From positions 7,922,501 to 7,986,500 of the forward strand of contig CM020511.1 of the NCBI GenBank assembly GCA_009823395.1: 64,000 nt of DNA, read 5' to 3'. This document shows positions 36,398 through 53,511 of this stretch, piece after piece (the stretch's first letter is position 1; each line of letters starts with the position of its first letter). The stretch is from Thamnaconus septentrionalis (taxonomy: Eukaryota > Chordata > Actinopteri > Tetraodontiformes > Monacanthidae). The notes below the pieces were generated by a model that made no database searches, was not told where the DNA came from, and was given only the letters and a program-made list of their open reading frames with translations. Made by a program: the position numbers and the translations under genes.

Positions 36398-37063
36398 GGC
36401 GGCAGGCGTCAGTGGGGCTGGATGGGAGGGAGAGATGGAGGGAGGAGGAGGAGGAGGAGGAGAAGGAGTCGGTGAGGTCAGCGAAGGTCAAGTCTCTCCC
36501 TCCGCGTCCCGCCGTCACTTAGTCGTCCAAACCTTCCAACGAAACCCAGTAATAACCTGCTGATAATAACAACAACAACAACAACAATGAACTTTTACAG
36601 CGAAACTATTTTGATATTTCAACGCGCTAGAAATGATTTATTTTGTTAACGATCAAATGCAATTAACCTCGGGCTACTATTAACAAAAAAAAGTGTTCGA
36701 AATGTTTTTGGTTTTTTTTTCCTTTCTGTTGCAATACTGCTGTTAATTTAACCGGATTATTGTAACGTCAAATTGTTGTTGTGATTATTCTTAGTGTTAT
36801 TACAGGCTAGTCGCACTTGCAAACAGTGTTGGGTGGTGTTCCAGGATTTGATTTATTGTAAAGCAACTAAACGGGAAAAGTTGCAATTATTATGGTCCTT
36901 AGGGAAATGTTTATTGGGCAAAAATCTGGTTTAAAAGCAAACACGAAGTAGCCTTTACTTTTGTACATAAACAAAAAATGTAAAAATTAAGGAGAGTTTA
37001 ACAAATTGATTTGCTTTGCTTTAAACAAAAAAGCTATTTGTGTGTAAGTGTCAATAGAATAAA
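36398..37063 (+). other. cacng8 3' UTR with candidate polyadenylation signal
   Basis: AT-rich sequence following the stop, with a GAGGAGGAG tract at 36441-36461, a short CAA repeat near 36569-36586 and an AATAAA at 37058-37063. Transcripts may run further. Confidence 0.45.
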
Positions 37064-39431
37064 AGTTTAATAGAGTTTATAATATATAATCAAACTACAT
37101 GATTAATTAGCAATCAATTAAATTGTAAAACTTTGTAAATGACATAGAAATCACACAAATCAAAATGTTTTGTCTTTTTTTTCTTGTTTTTGTTTTTTCA
37201 GGATTATACTGGCCACTGTTGTTCCAGCTGCCAACAATGTAGCAATTTGAGTTTCATTTAAGGTTTTGTGCCAAAGTCTAAATGTCAACCAACAACGACC
37301 ATAAAACAAGGAGCTGAGGCAACTGCAAAATGTAACTCAGCTGTTCAAACTGAAAAATACTGTTTCCAGTTTGGCACTCCCAGTATTTCTGAAACGCGTC
37401 AAACCCAACACTGTTTGCAAAACACAGCAGTTTTAAAAAGAATCTCTTCTTTTTTTCCCCCCCTTCTCCAAGTTTAGATCTTGACGACTTTTACTGTGAA
37501 TTTCTTCCATGCAGAGCCGCTGGGGCATCCAGCGAGCTCGCCTGTAACTGTGTCAAGCGTCGAGCATGAGTGTGCACAACGTGTGGCAGAATGAGGGTCT
37601 GTAGTGTTATTATTATTACTCTTGTTATTGTTATTTTTTGAGCCTTCTTACTCTATGATTTCCATTTTTAACAAGAAGTCGGATTTGAATACTGTAAATT
37701 GTCTTCCAATATTGACACTGAAAGAAATGCAACAGTGACGTTGAGTGACTGGGACAGCTGTCTAACTTCATTGTTATTATGAGTTTCCTGTGGGCCTCTG
37801 TTGGTCTAATTTCCATTCTAATCAGTGTTACCAGTAGTACTTGTAGCTATAGTCGTGTTGAAGATGTTTGTTCTTTGGGCATTAACAGAAACCTCTTCCA
37901 GGAGGGAATCAGAAAAAAAAGACATGAAGTAATACATTTGTACAGATTCAGGTGAAATGATTCCTGCCTGAACAGAAACGAACAAAAACAAACCGTTCTT
38001 TTTCTTTTCTTTTCTTTTCTTTTCTATGAAGAGTCCCAAAGTGAGACATGCAACTCATCCTTTTCAGTGGCAAAAAAACAAACAAACAAACAACACAATA
38101 TATATATGTGGGTTGAGAATATATAAAAACACTGTAGAGAAAAATTTTTTGAAGACACGTGTACATTGTAATTACACATGCATATATTTGTAAAGTCTAT
38201 CGGTATGTTTTATGTTGAAAAAGTTGGCGATGCATCATGGGCTGATGTGGCTGAGGTGTTCTGTTCTCCGCTGCCCTTCCTGGACTCTCGGTGGGAGGTT
38301 CCATCCACCAGTCCCGCACAGCCATTCTTGCCCCTCTGCTCATTGCCCGTATTTGGTCACATGACCGCCTGCCCCCACCTCCCCTATTTTATCACGCCGG
38401 CCAAAAGATTTTCCATGGAGACAACATCTCGACCTCCCCAAAGAATCCTTCCACTGTGCTTCCCGCGCGACCGCCGACTCCCGCAGTCCGAACACTGACC
38501 TGTTTATGTTGATGAGAATGTAAACACGTTTAAAAAAAACAAAAAAAAACCCTGGAACACTCTCTGTTCGGAACGGTCCAGAGCGACTGCCGATGGACGC
38601 GGCGCCACTCGTCATGGTGACGAAGAAACAAAAAACAGAGCAACCCGAAGCTTCCAGAATTAATGTTTTACGTTTCTTTGATTTCATTTTAAAAAGAAGA
38701 AGAAGAAGAAGAAGAAGAAGAAGAAGAAGAAGAAGAAAAAGAACAATGTCATAAAACTGCACACAGATAGCATTTATGTGGGCATATAAATAGTATGTAG
38801 TGGAGAATAGATATATCTAGACAATTGAATATGGTTTATCTAAATGTGTGATAAACTCAAACACTGTATTGCACGAAATTTATATATAAAAGAAAAACGA
38901 TAACAGACTTTTGACTTGTTTTTTTCTTTCCCTGCTGGGCGAACGAGGGGCCCCGGTGGGCCAAACAAGCACAAACACTTTGTCATGACTGAGCAAATGT
39001 TGCTCTCAGCTGCTGTTTCTGTAGCGTGCCAAGTCATTTAAAAAAAAAAAGAAAGCTTTCGACCTTCCCTGTCAGATGTGAGCGTCATAATATTTGCAAA
39101 TATATGTAAACGGTGCCAGATTGGTGTCGTTGGCCAAGCGCGACGATGACGGTAAAGAGGCTTAAAGTGAACTTGGGCTCCTTCCTTCCTCGTCACCGAC
39201 GGCCCCATCTGGGACCTCACGCCTGCTTTCGCATGAATTATTCTAATTTTAGCCTCACTGGACAAGTTTCCTGACCGTGGCGCGGATGAAAGACAGTAAG
39301 AATACTTGCGGCAGTGACGGCGATCAGGCTGAGGATGACGAGCGGCGCCCCCTGGGTTAGATGGTGTTTCGGCACGATGAGGCCTCGCTGTGCAATCATC
39401 CAACCAGCAGCAGTGCAGCAGTTGAAGTCAC
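37064..39431. other. Intergenic DNA / possible extended cacng8 3' UTR
   Basis: No gene is recognised. The stretch is AT-rich, contains an (AAG)n tract at about 38694-38736, and has only short open frames without domain character. Confidence 0.55.
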
Positions 39432-39510
39432 CTGAGGTGGCAAAAGTATTTACATTCTGTACTTAGGCAATAGTACTCTGGTAAAAGTACTGATTCAACA
39501 CCTTTACTCA

Positions 39511-39529
39511 GGGTTAGGGTTAGGGTTAG
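39511..39529 (+). repeat. Short interstitial telomere-type repeat
   Basis: Three consecutive GGGTTA units plus a partial one, embedded in the left half of the hAT-like MITE. Confidence 0.9.
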
Positions 39530-39584
39530 AAAGTAAGAAAGTACAAAAGTCCAACAATGCATTTGTTCCTTCATATACAGTATG

Positions 39585-40665
39585 TCCATCCATCCATCCA
39601 TTTTCAATACCCACTTCCTCCTGAGCTCAGGGTCACCGCGGTCTGCTGGAGCCTATCCCAGCTATCATATGACGAAGGCAGGGTATACCCTGAACAAGTC
39701 GCCAGTTCATCGCAAGGCTACATGTGGTGGTCTTCATGATCCAGTCAATGACTAGGAGGAACATGAAGGGCGATAGTAGGCATCCCTGCAGAACTCCAGT
39801 CTTGACCTTAAAACTCTCTGACAACTGGCCTGCGTGTCAGACCCTGCAAGACATTCCCTGGAAGATGTTTTGGATCGGGGAGATGATTTTTGTTGGTGTA
39901 CCATCGTGCCTCAGCAGTTTGCACAAAATCTCTCTGTCAACAATGTCAAATGCTTTTTCGTTGTGTATGAAGTTTATGTAAGCGGAGGGGGGGTCCCCTC
40001 TGTTGAATGAGTGACGATCTGCTCTGTACAGGATCTATTATTCAGAAAGCCTGCCTGTTGGGTCTTGGAGCAGGGGATCAGCTAATGCTTTCATTCTTTC
40101 CAATATGATTCTATTCAGCACTTGGAACCGGTACCTGCCTGGTACCAAGAGCAGCATGATTAAGGGAGCACAGGTCCTGCAAACCTTTTTTCTATTCTTA
40201 TTCATCTGTCCCATCCCGTGTGTCCATGAAGTCTTCATAGCCGTTGTTGTCAGCTCCGATCTCAGAATTGAAGTCACCCGTGAAAATAGTGACATGTTTT
40301 CCTCTGACTCTGTCCAGAACCCCTTTAGCTGGTCGTCTCTTCTTCTCCTCTATGGCATAATTGGTCAGAGTGTAGCACTGAATGATAATCCGCTTGATGT
40401 TCTCACTCTGGGTGGCAAATTGGGCGCTGATGATTCTTGAGTTCACCGGTTCCCAGCATATGAGGGGGCGCTGTGCCTCAGAAGCTAACATAAGGACAAC
40501 TTCCTCTACCCTGATGATAGTCTAATTTTTCCTGCTTGTAGCCACCTTGTCTCACACAGTCCTAAGAGAGGGATGTTGTCATTTCTTGTCTACTGTGCAC
40601 CCTGGGATGTCTTCTCGGACTCAAACATGGTTCTGATGTTCCATGTGGTGATTTTGGTGGTGGTC
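39585..40665 (-). pseudogene. Degenerate non-LTR retrotransposon (LINE): endonuclease, reverse transcriptase fragments and 3' tail
   Basis: Read on the minus strand from 40665, frame-broken peptide segments follow LINE order. First is an endonuclease start (TWNIRTM, then LCETRW), then its catalytic part FTGDFNSEIGADNNGYEDF at about 40200-40300. Next are reverse transcriptase segments including NRIILERM, QAGFLNNRSCTEQI and KAFDIVDREIL, and last GVLQGCLLSPFMFLLVIDWI near 39740-39800. The block expected between endonuclease and reverse transcriptase is shortened, and the region with the catalytic FADD box is missing. The element then passes straight into a 3' tail of the GGATAGGCTCCAGC type and ends in TGGA-type repeats at about 39585-39600. 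Stops and frameshifts make it inactive. The clade (RTE- or L2-like) cannot be fixed by eye. Confidence 0.8.
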
Positions 40666-40738
40666 CGTGGGGGAAAATCTACTCAAGTACAGTAACAAAG
40701 CATTTCTACTTTATTTCTATTCTACTTACACACCCCTG

Positions 40739-42890
40739 ACAATCAGACAATGCAGTAATAAGGGGATTTCCAGGAAAAGGGATGAGGTTGTTGGTCCAAA
40801 CACTCGCTCCAGTGGGACTATTTCGAGTGTAAAACAGATTAAGGTGTGTTTGCACCGTTGCCAATAAATCTCTAATAGTAACAGTTGTGATATCACCCCC
40901 CCTCCCCCCAACCCCCCCAACTTTCGAGAACTTCCACGATCTGTTAATCAGGAATTCCTGGAAGCCCAAATCCATCTGTAAACATGCTGCTAGTGGGCGC
41001 AGAGAGCTTGTTTCAGCGGGGGTATTAACAGCTATATATACAACTGGGGTTGTGTGTCCGCTGTATTCAGTTACTGCCCACCCGGAGGTGCAAGAATGCG
41101 CGCGCCTGTGTGTGTGTGTTACACAAGTGCAGGTGAAGTGTGCTGGCTGGTGTCACTGACTGTCTGGATGCCACTCAGCCCCCCTCCCACACCCCCCTCA
41201 CACAGGGCCAGCATAAAGAGGTGCTTATTACGGCCTCTCTGATGTGGACAACGCTCTTGTCTGCGGTCGGACGGCTGGACAGAGATGGCAGAACCGCACC
41301 GCTGACAGCTCGCTGTCCTTGGGGGCCGCTAGGGTGAAAAAAAAAAAGGGACGCTCCGAGGTCGGGGGTGGACGAGCGGAGAACGGAGGGAGAGAGGGCA
41401 CACGAGTATGAGGGTTTGCTGCAGGGGAACATAGTTGAAATTCAAGGGTAAGGTTTCCCAACCTCTGCAGTGAAATGCATTAGGATGAGTCCTGGCCTAA
41501 TTATAGAGGAGCAGGGTGGTTTTTTTTTTTGGGAGGGGGCGGGAGGGGGATTGTTTGGCAACGAGGTTCGGAGTCACACTGCGGTTGAATGTCAACTTTG
41601 AGTGCGGGCGGTGTGTCACCACAGTCATAAAAATAAATAATAATAATTAAAAAAAGCTGCCGCTGTTAAACGTCGAGTCACTTTTTTTAATGACGAGCAA
41701 ACGAGTGACCCAGAGTGATGTAGCAAAACAAAAAACAAAGCGCTCACCATGTGAAACAGCAGCCTGAGGACACGAGCCATATATTACAAACTATGGTGAA
41801 GGAACAAATGCAGCAACAATACAGGAGACACGTTTTTTTTTTTTTTAACAAAATATAAAGAGAATCCGTTTCAAAAGAGATCCTGAAAAGTGTGTCCAAA
41901 TCTATGATATACAAAATTGCATTTAAAAACAGCTTCTTGCAGTTCATTTGAAATGTAGCGCATTTAAAACATATCTGGCATAATGAAGCTGTGCGCACCA
42001 AAACAGTGGCAAAATCATAAATACTGAAGAGCTCAAGGTTTTTGTTTGACAACAAAGGACATCACAAGCAAGTGGGTATAAAAGACCAAATTTAAATCGA
42101 CTTTCTTACTTTTTTTTTCTTTCTATCTAATCTATTCAGAATTTTGTAGATCATTCTTATGATCAATTCAGACTTCAGATCAATCATGTTTATGTTTTGG
42201 TAACTGAGTGAACCGGTAAAATATGAAAGGCCACACAAGGAAGTCAGATCACTTTCATGTCATCACCAAACATGAGACAAAAACCCTTCAGTCACACGTT
42301 CATGGTGAAATTCAAATTGTAAATAAAAAGGAATTGTTCCTAAAGGGTTTGATGACCAACGTCAACGTCAACATTTTTTGAAACCGTCTTGAAGGACTTC
42401 AATTTTGTGCTGTACGTTGAATAAAGTCATGAATATGGGAAATCTGATTAAAACAAGTTTTTGAAATGTCCTTCAAGGTGACACCCTGCAAAATAAGAGC
42501 TTCCCTATCGTAAAATAACACAAAATTACAAAATATTAAAAACTGAAATGTCTTACAACATTGAAAAACTTTTCACTAACTTGCTTTCTGCTGGCAGAAA
42601 GTCTATATCCGCTTGTGGCTGTGCAGCAACAGATAAATATCTACGGCAGCACACAGCCTAGAACGCCTCTCAGCGTCAGTTTCTCTCTGCTTTTTCACCA
42701 AAAGGAACGTTGCATTGTTGGAGGCCTCGTTAACACACTGCTAAATTCTGTTGGAACTTTCCAAATCTACAGGATGACTCCTCTAAAAATAAAAAATTTT
42801 TAAAAACTAAGAAAAGGCGTCGCCCGGAAAACAGCAATGTCACTTTGATCCGGAACTTAAGCGCCGCACAGCTTTGACGATGCCGTGACG
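40739..42890. other. Intergenic DNA, probably including the cacng6 3' UTR (minus strand)
   Basis: No reading frame of protein character. The stretch just left of the cacng6 stop is AT-rich, with poly-T at 41520-41531 and 41825-41837. I could not identify a convincing minus-strand AATAAA near the stop, so the 3' end of cacng6 is unresolved. Confidence 0.45.
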
Positions 42891-47663
<4,773 letters not shown>

Positions 47664-48182
47664 GCTCACAGCGCATCGGCCAATCAAGTTAAAGACTGCT
47701 GGCGCTTAAAAACTGAGCTGAGCATTGAAAAATGTTACCTGAGTTGATAAATGTTAGCCAGAAAGCAGAGAATCGAGTGCGTATAACCGAACAAGGGGCT
47801 GCAGTGGTTTGATTAAATCGTGATATAAGTGGAGCAACAACCCAGCGGTGGAGACGGAGGCAAAGACAAGGGGAGCCGTCGGTCGCCTGCTTTCCATCCA
47901 CTCCTGTGAAACACACGAGATGAAACGCAGAGATGAAAGAGCCGCCGCCGTGCGCTCCTCCAACACAGGAAAATCCTTTTTTATGAGCGCCGCACTATTT
48001 AACGTCCAGCAGCTTTATCAGCGTGCACAGTCAATCCCTCCCTTAAAAAGCTACGCCGACAACAGTTTGAAGCCATATGGCATTTTTTTTTTCTTTCTCA
48101 GATCTTTGCTTCAGATGAAGAAACAATCGAGCTGGATGAGCTGGTGGGAGGGGATGAGGGGAGGAAGAAGACTGCGGCACCA
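47664..48182. other. Upstream flank of cacng6
   Basis: This should contain the cacng6 5' UTR and promoter, but I see no unambiguous donor/acceptor or promoter motif. No other gene is recognised. Confidence 0.35.
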
Positions 48183-48190
48183 GTTGGGAC

Positions 48191-48813
48191 TCGGGGTGGG
48201 AAAAAAACGATTCTTAGATTGATCGCGATTATGACATTGCCAATTAGGAATCGATTCACAAATCTTTTTTTTTTTTTAACAAGGCCAAAACTCATGTGCG
48301 ACTGCACATGGCAGGTGTTGTACCGTTGTACCGGACCATTTAAGGTGATGCACTCTAGACACACGCGCACGCAGATCCAAACCAACTCATGAGACCAGAC
48401 ACCGACACACACGGCATTAAAGATGGCCAAAAAACAAATTTGACCAGTTCCTTTGGGATTTAAAGCCAGCATGTGCAGCAGCATTTTGGGTTTTACGAGG
48501 TTGAGGGGAAACTCAACGAAAGTCACACCGTTTGAACAAATACTGTGGGAACACGACGAAAAGACAGAAAATCCTCCAGTTGCTTCAAACCAGACAACCA
48601 TCCCCAACACCAGAACAAAGCTGCCAATACAGTCGCAAAGGGCGAGGCCAATTACAAAGTCTATTGGGACTTTATGTTCCAATAGACTATGAATCGTGAT
48701 AGATAGATTATGAATCTTGATAAATCGTGATTCTTGATTAATCGCGATTAATTGCATCGTAGCCCTCTGTATTGGAAATTGAATCGTCAGGTACCAAGCG
48801 ATTCCCACCCCTA
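48191..48813. mobile_element. hAT-family deletion derivative with intact 8-bp target duplication and a decayed BED-finger fragment
   Basis: GTTGGGAC flanks the element on both sides (48183-48190 and 48814-48821), the 8-bp duplication expected of hAT transposons. The ends are TCGGGGTGGGAA and, inverted, TAGGGGTGGGAA, one mismatch in 12. Inside, on the plus strand at about 48483-48531, one frame reads FGFYEVEGKLNESHTV before a stop, resembling the start of a BED zinc finger of ZBED/hAT transposases. The remaining frame is broken and far too short for a transposase. A 365-codon minus-strand frame crossing the element is not a gene. Confidence 0.85.
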
Positions 48814-48821
48814 GTTGGGAC

Positions 48822-49296
48822 CACCCAGCTTCTCTCTTCCTCGAAGGGTTGACAACAGAGCAGATAAGCCCCTCCCCCGCCCAGCTTAAAGCCGGAGCCC
48901 CTCCGATGCTAACAGGCTGCCACAAATACCTTCCAACCCTTCTGACGTAACGTACACCAGCAAACTCAGCCATATCGCACTGGGAAGCTATACAATCTGT
49001 GTGCGTGTGTGTGTGTGTGTATGTGTGAGGGAGGTTGGGAGAGGGCAGCTTACAGAAGCCCCCCCACCCCCGACCTCCTCGCCAAGGGGTTTCCGAGAGC
49101 GGCATCAACACCGATGCCACGGGTGTCATGACGACGGGTGATAATTGACTCCTGAGCCCCTCCAGCGGGAAAGTCATCAACTCTGCCGCCAGCAAGAGTC
49201 CAGCAGCTCAGCAGGTGGGAGGCGAGCAAAGTTGGTGGATCACTTAATTCAGAGCTTTGTGCTGACGGCATCAGGGGTTTTATATAGGTGCTCACA

Positions 49297-49327
<31 letters not shown>

Positions 49328-51591
49328 GTGCGCACACATCAACCGTGAGGCTCTGAAGCGTATCGGTGTCGCCGGCGGACGCACGCCGTGTTAAGTAAAA
49401 CCATTTAGGAGCCTGTCACCAGCCAAGTGACCACGTAGGAAGAAGTGGAAGACAGAACTTTGGCTGCTTTTCTATCAAAAAGTGAAAATCACTATCACTC
49501 AAAATCACTATTTTTCGATGATAAAACATCTGGTTTCGTGTGGACATTAGGATCCTGAAATAAAGTGCATAAAAGAATAAAAGTACTACGCATAATCAAA
49601 GGCATAAATAACAGGAGAGAAAATATCTGTAAAGATGCTGATTTTAACTCATATTTTTACGTAATGAAACACTTTTTCTGGATTAATGCACACGGCACCT
49701 GTACCTTTACGTTTGTGGAACTTAAAATTTCAAAATGCCACAATTAAAGCGTAAACTCCCTGTAAAAAAAAAAAATCATGTGATTCGACTGAACGCTGCA
49801 AAACTGTTTATCTCCCTTTGCTTCCACAAACATTCAAATTATTTTAGACCTTAACTTTGGAGGTAATGTATAATGCAAACATGACCGCAGACTGACTCGG
49901 AACACGCCTGAATCTGTGACATGAATGTTGTTTACATTCATGTTGCAGCCGCCGACTTCCAGTTACGCAGCTGAACCGTGAAATGAACCCCTTGTGCAGA
50001 GTGTGTTTTAAGTCTCTAATATTTAGCCCAAAGCCAGTCAACTTATGTAATCACACAAGGTTCACAGAATGCACACACACGCACACAAACGCGCGCATAC
50101 AGAACTCACAAAAAAAGCAGATTCTGACCTGTTTGCTGTGTGTGTTGTTGCTCAGTCCTGGAGTTTGAGGCACACAAAACTTAAAAGGAGAGAGAGCGGG
50201 GAGAGCTGGTGGCAGAGCGAGAGGGAGAGGGAGAGGGGGAGAAAGTGAGGGGAGGGGCCGGTGTGGAAAATGAGCGTAACAAGGGAGTAGTGGGCTGCAC
50301 CCTGGTTGGCGGCCGATGATTAAATGTGTCTGTTTGCATCGCCGCGACCGACAACCGGCGCCCAACAACAGCCCATTCATGCCGCAACACATGTTTGACA
50401 CCTTGAATCAATGGGTGGGGGGTGGGGGGTCGAGGAAGGGGGAGATAAAAGAGGGAGGGGGGTCTGCTCACATGACAGAAGGCTGATGAAAAGCACACCC
50501 CTGGCTCAGACTAGCGCTCTGTGTGTGTGTGTGTGTGTGTCTATTTTGGACTGCCACCTGTTAATGACATGAAGTAAGGGAGAGGTAGGCGCCCCTGGTT
50601 GTGGTTTCACTGCAGGATAATGTGCAAAGATGGGGCAGGATGACAGGACTGGAGACAAAAAAGTTTAACATTCTTTTTTTTTTTTTTTTATTCTTATTTG
50701 TTGTAGTGGTGCAGCTGAATGGACCAGGTTCGTCAGGACTCACCCACCTCCGGCTCACTCCTCTGGGTGAGTGAGATCCAGCCAAGATTCTCCTTCATGG
50801 TGGAAAGTTTTCCTGGTGCTGGGCCCAGCAGCCTTTCACTGGCCCCCTCCACAGTTTAGGTTACAGACGTGGCAGGGACGGAAGAGGGAGAGCAGGGCCC
50901 AAGCCCAGAGGCCAGCCAGGTTCAACCAGGAAGAAGGAGGGAGGGGGACGCAGAGCTAGAGGAGGGGGCGAGTGGAGAGAAGAGACAAAACAACCTGTGA
51001 TGGTCAACTAGTCTTTTTTTTTCTTTTTTCTGACTATTCTCTTATTCGTAATGCACTATTTTAAGAGCTGATTTACTGATGATTGATTGTGCAGATGTAT
51101 CTATACCATCAGTGTCCCACAGCTGAACTCCTCTACAGGCAGGACTGCTGAGACAGACAGCCGTGATAAATTCACCCGCAGGATGGAATAACATAACGTG
51201 TCAGCGTTTCTACATATGTGTGTGCATCCGCGGCCTTAAAAGTGACTTGCCCACTAATTACACAGGCCTGCCCACCTCACAAGGCGCTAGATGTATGGCG
51301 GCAAGTCCGCAGCTGGTCGGAGGCCCATCAATAATCTACAGTCTGCCGGTGCGGTCGCTCTCGTCTCCGCATCACATGAGATGACTGTCAGCAACGCTGA
51401 TTTATGCTCCAACGCGCTGAAGGCGCACACGCATGCACGCAGCCATGCGCAAAAAAAAAAAAGTTACCCGCGCTTGCACCACCCATCACCAGGGGGACGC
51501 AGAGAATTGATTGAGAAGGCGAGTGATAAGGTTCTTTAAATATGAAATATCTTGTGATATTCTTCACCAGCAGGTCTGAATCAATCAACTG
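48822..51591. other. Intergenic DNA between cacng6 and u2af2, left part
   Basis: No gene is recognised. It holds (CA)n-(CG)n at about 49288-49330, a GA/GGGA-rich tract at 50187-50270, a G-rich cluster at about 50413-50463 with quadruplex potential, a (GT)n run at 50519-50540 and a poly-T run at 50672-50688. Confidence 0.55.
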
Positions 51592-52208
51592 AACACAACA
51601 CAAAAGTAAGGAAATTTGTGTTTGCTAGATTATTTCTTTGTTGCAGCAATGCTTTGTGGAAATAAATCTTATATCGTTAAAAAGCCTGTTTATTCCCCTT
51701 TTAAATGGTGCCACACTTGGAAGAAACATGAATTTGTGGGGTGAGCAGCAGAGCCAAGTACCTGGGTTGCGCCCCGGAAAAATGTGACAAATCTCTGCTG
51801 AGTCAAACAGCTGATTCTGCTATTGACTCATGTTTTGAGCTTCTGGTTTCCCCAGGTGCTGCCAATCAGGTGTCTGATTGGCAGCACCTGTGAAAATGGG
51901 TTGTGCTACAGTGGTCAGTAGGTGTAGGGTTCTTCTACACACTACAGAGGCTGCTGTTTGTTAAATGAACAAATTGTTGGTTTCCAATGTTTTGTTTCTT
52001 CACATTTCAATCATCCAACCCACCAAACAAGAGCCCACTTAGCTCTGCTGCTAACCCCACAAATGCCTGTTCCTTCCAATTGTGGCACCATTTAAAAGAG
52101 GAATAAACAGGCTTTCCAACAATATAAGATACATTTCCAAAAAGCATTGTTACAACAAAGAATTAATCTACCAAACACAAATTTCCTTACTTTTTGTGTT
52201 ATGTTTAG
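51592..52208. mobile_element. Long-TIR foldback DNA transposon remnant with central hairpin
   Basis: The left arm (about 51592-51740) and right arm (about 52050-52208) are inverted copies over roughly 150 bases with scattered differences. The outer ends read ACACAAAAGTAAGGAAATTT on the left and AAATTTCCTTACTTTTTGTG on the right. Internal matches include CCTGTTTATTCC against GGAATAAACAGG and AAATGGTGCCAC against GTGGCACCATTT. No transposase frame remains. A Tc1/mariner-like origin is possible, but no TA duplication could be fixed. Confidence 0.8.
51853..51890. repeat. Perfect 17-bp-arm hairpin at the centre of the foldback element
   Basis: CAGGTGCTGCCAATCAG (51853-51869) is exactly complementary to CTGATTGGCAGCACCTG (51874-51890), with a four-base GTGT loop. 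It would fold as a short RNA hairpin if transcribed. Confidence 0.93.
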
Positions 52209-53511
52209 CTCGCGTAAGCCTGATGTTTTCTGCACCAGCGGTAAACCTTGACCGCCGTTTCCAACGCCTTTGACTCAGGAGAGCCCCCCCGGCGCCGCAC
52301 CTCCTCCCCCGCCTGCCCTGCGCCTCTGCTGCAGTGTTCCACCTTTGTGGATGAGGATCAATGTGCGAGGCACTGGCCAGAATGACAATGACCGTGGCTG
52401 GAGTCTTCACGAGAGGAGGATCATATATTCACCATCCTTCATGCGTGCGGATCCTGAGCGCGTCGCACGGATTATAGGTGTTTAAAAAATAACACACGTG
52501 GAGATGCTACTGAGAGAGGAAAACTGCTATTAGAACGCAATTGTGACTCATTCATGTATATAGCGATACGCTGTCTTGCGTACGCCGCAATGAGCTCGTT
52601 ACACAATGAATTCGAGGCAGCGGGGGTTTTTTTTTTCCTTTTTTTGAAAAGTGTAAAACAGCGCCATCGTTTGGCCAGAACCGCAACTGCAGGGGCCATT
52701 AAAATGAGTGAGACTAATCTGCCCCGCCTCCATCGCTGCAAGGGTGAAGATCTTCGCGGTGCAAGCGGGGTGGTGAGTCAGTGTGCGCGCAGAAGAGAAG
52801 GAGCACGGAGAAGAGAAACCCAGGTAAATTGAGTTTTTAATCAACATCGGAAAACAAGTTGGACAAAATGAAAGACTTGCTCTTACAAAAACCTGGTGTG
52901 GCTTAAGGTTAAAATCATTCAAAGAAATCACAAATTTTCTTCCACAGAGAAAAAAAAAAAACCCAAAAGAGTTGACAGTGACAACAAGAAAGCAAGTTTC
53001 AGAGAGTAAGGAAGTCACAAATTCTGATATCACAGACACAATCCTGCATCAGCGCCGTCGTAAGTAACCCAGGGTGTCAAGGTGAAAGCGGTGTCAAGCC
53101 TGTACAGTGTGAACACGTGGTCCTCGGAGAAACATGTGAGCAGGGTGAAGGAGATGAGAAGGAAAGCAGATTTTGACCGAGGTCGATGTCGGTGGACTGG
53201 TGCGAGCAGAGACGTTTGGTTTTTTGCTTCCCTCTGCTGTTAAATTGGTAATTGTGTATATTTGGTCTTGTCACAGACGTGACGCACAAGTCGGGAACAG
53301 TGGAGGAACAACGGATGGACTCGGAGCTACTAAAAAAACAAAAAGAAACAAAAAAGTGACAGTAAATCATGTAAAGAGATTTTTGATCAAGAGGGACGGC
53401 CTTTTTGTTTTTCCTTTAACAAATTAGGATCTAATTTTACTATCATTGAGGCTTCTTGGCAAGGACAAGATGAACAAATAGCTAAGTCCAAATCTGTTCT
53501 TCTCATCTTCC

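Larger units (their letters stand above)
39432..40738. mobile_element. hAT-like MITE split by a LINE insertion
   Basis: The left edge CTGAGGTGGCAAAAGTA (39432-39448) and the right edge TACTTACACACCCCTG (40723-40738) are imperfect inverted copies. Both arms contain the AAGTACT/ACTCAAGTAC type motifs common in fish non-autonomous hAT elements. The two halves are separated by about 1.1 kb of LINE sequence. I found no 8-bp target duplication, so the outer boundaries are tentative. Confidence 0.45.

Noticed and set aside
35552..36522. Long alternative frames over cacng8 exon 4 (222 codons minus, 284 codons plus frame 2)
   Set aside because: They overlap the real exon completely; GC-rich third positions remove stops from other frames. 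No domain or start context supports dual coding.
48098..49195. 365-codon open frame on the minus strand
   Set aside because: It runs through the hAT element, both its ends and a (CA)n tract, has no recognisable domain, and its hydrophobic look comes from AT-rich repeat sequence. Not a gene.
51592..52208. CRISPR-like or palindromic prokaryotic structure
   Set aside because: The repeats are inverted, not direct, there are no spacers, and the surroundings are eukaryotic intergenic DNA.
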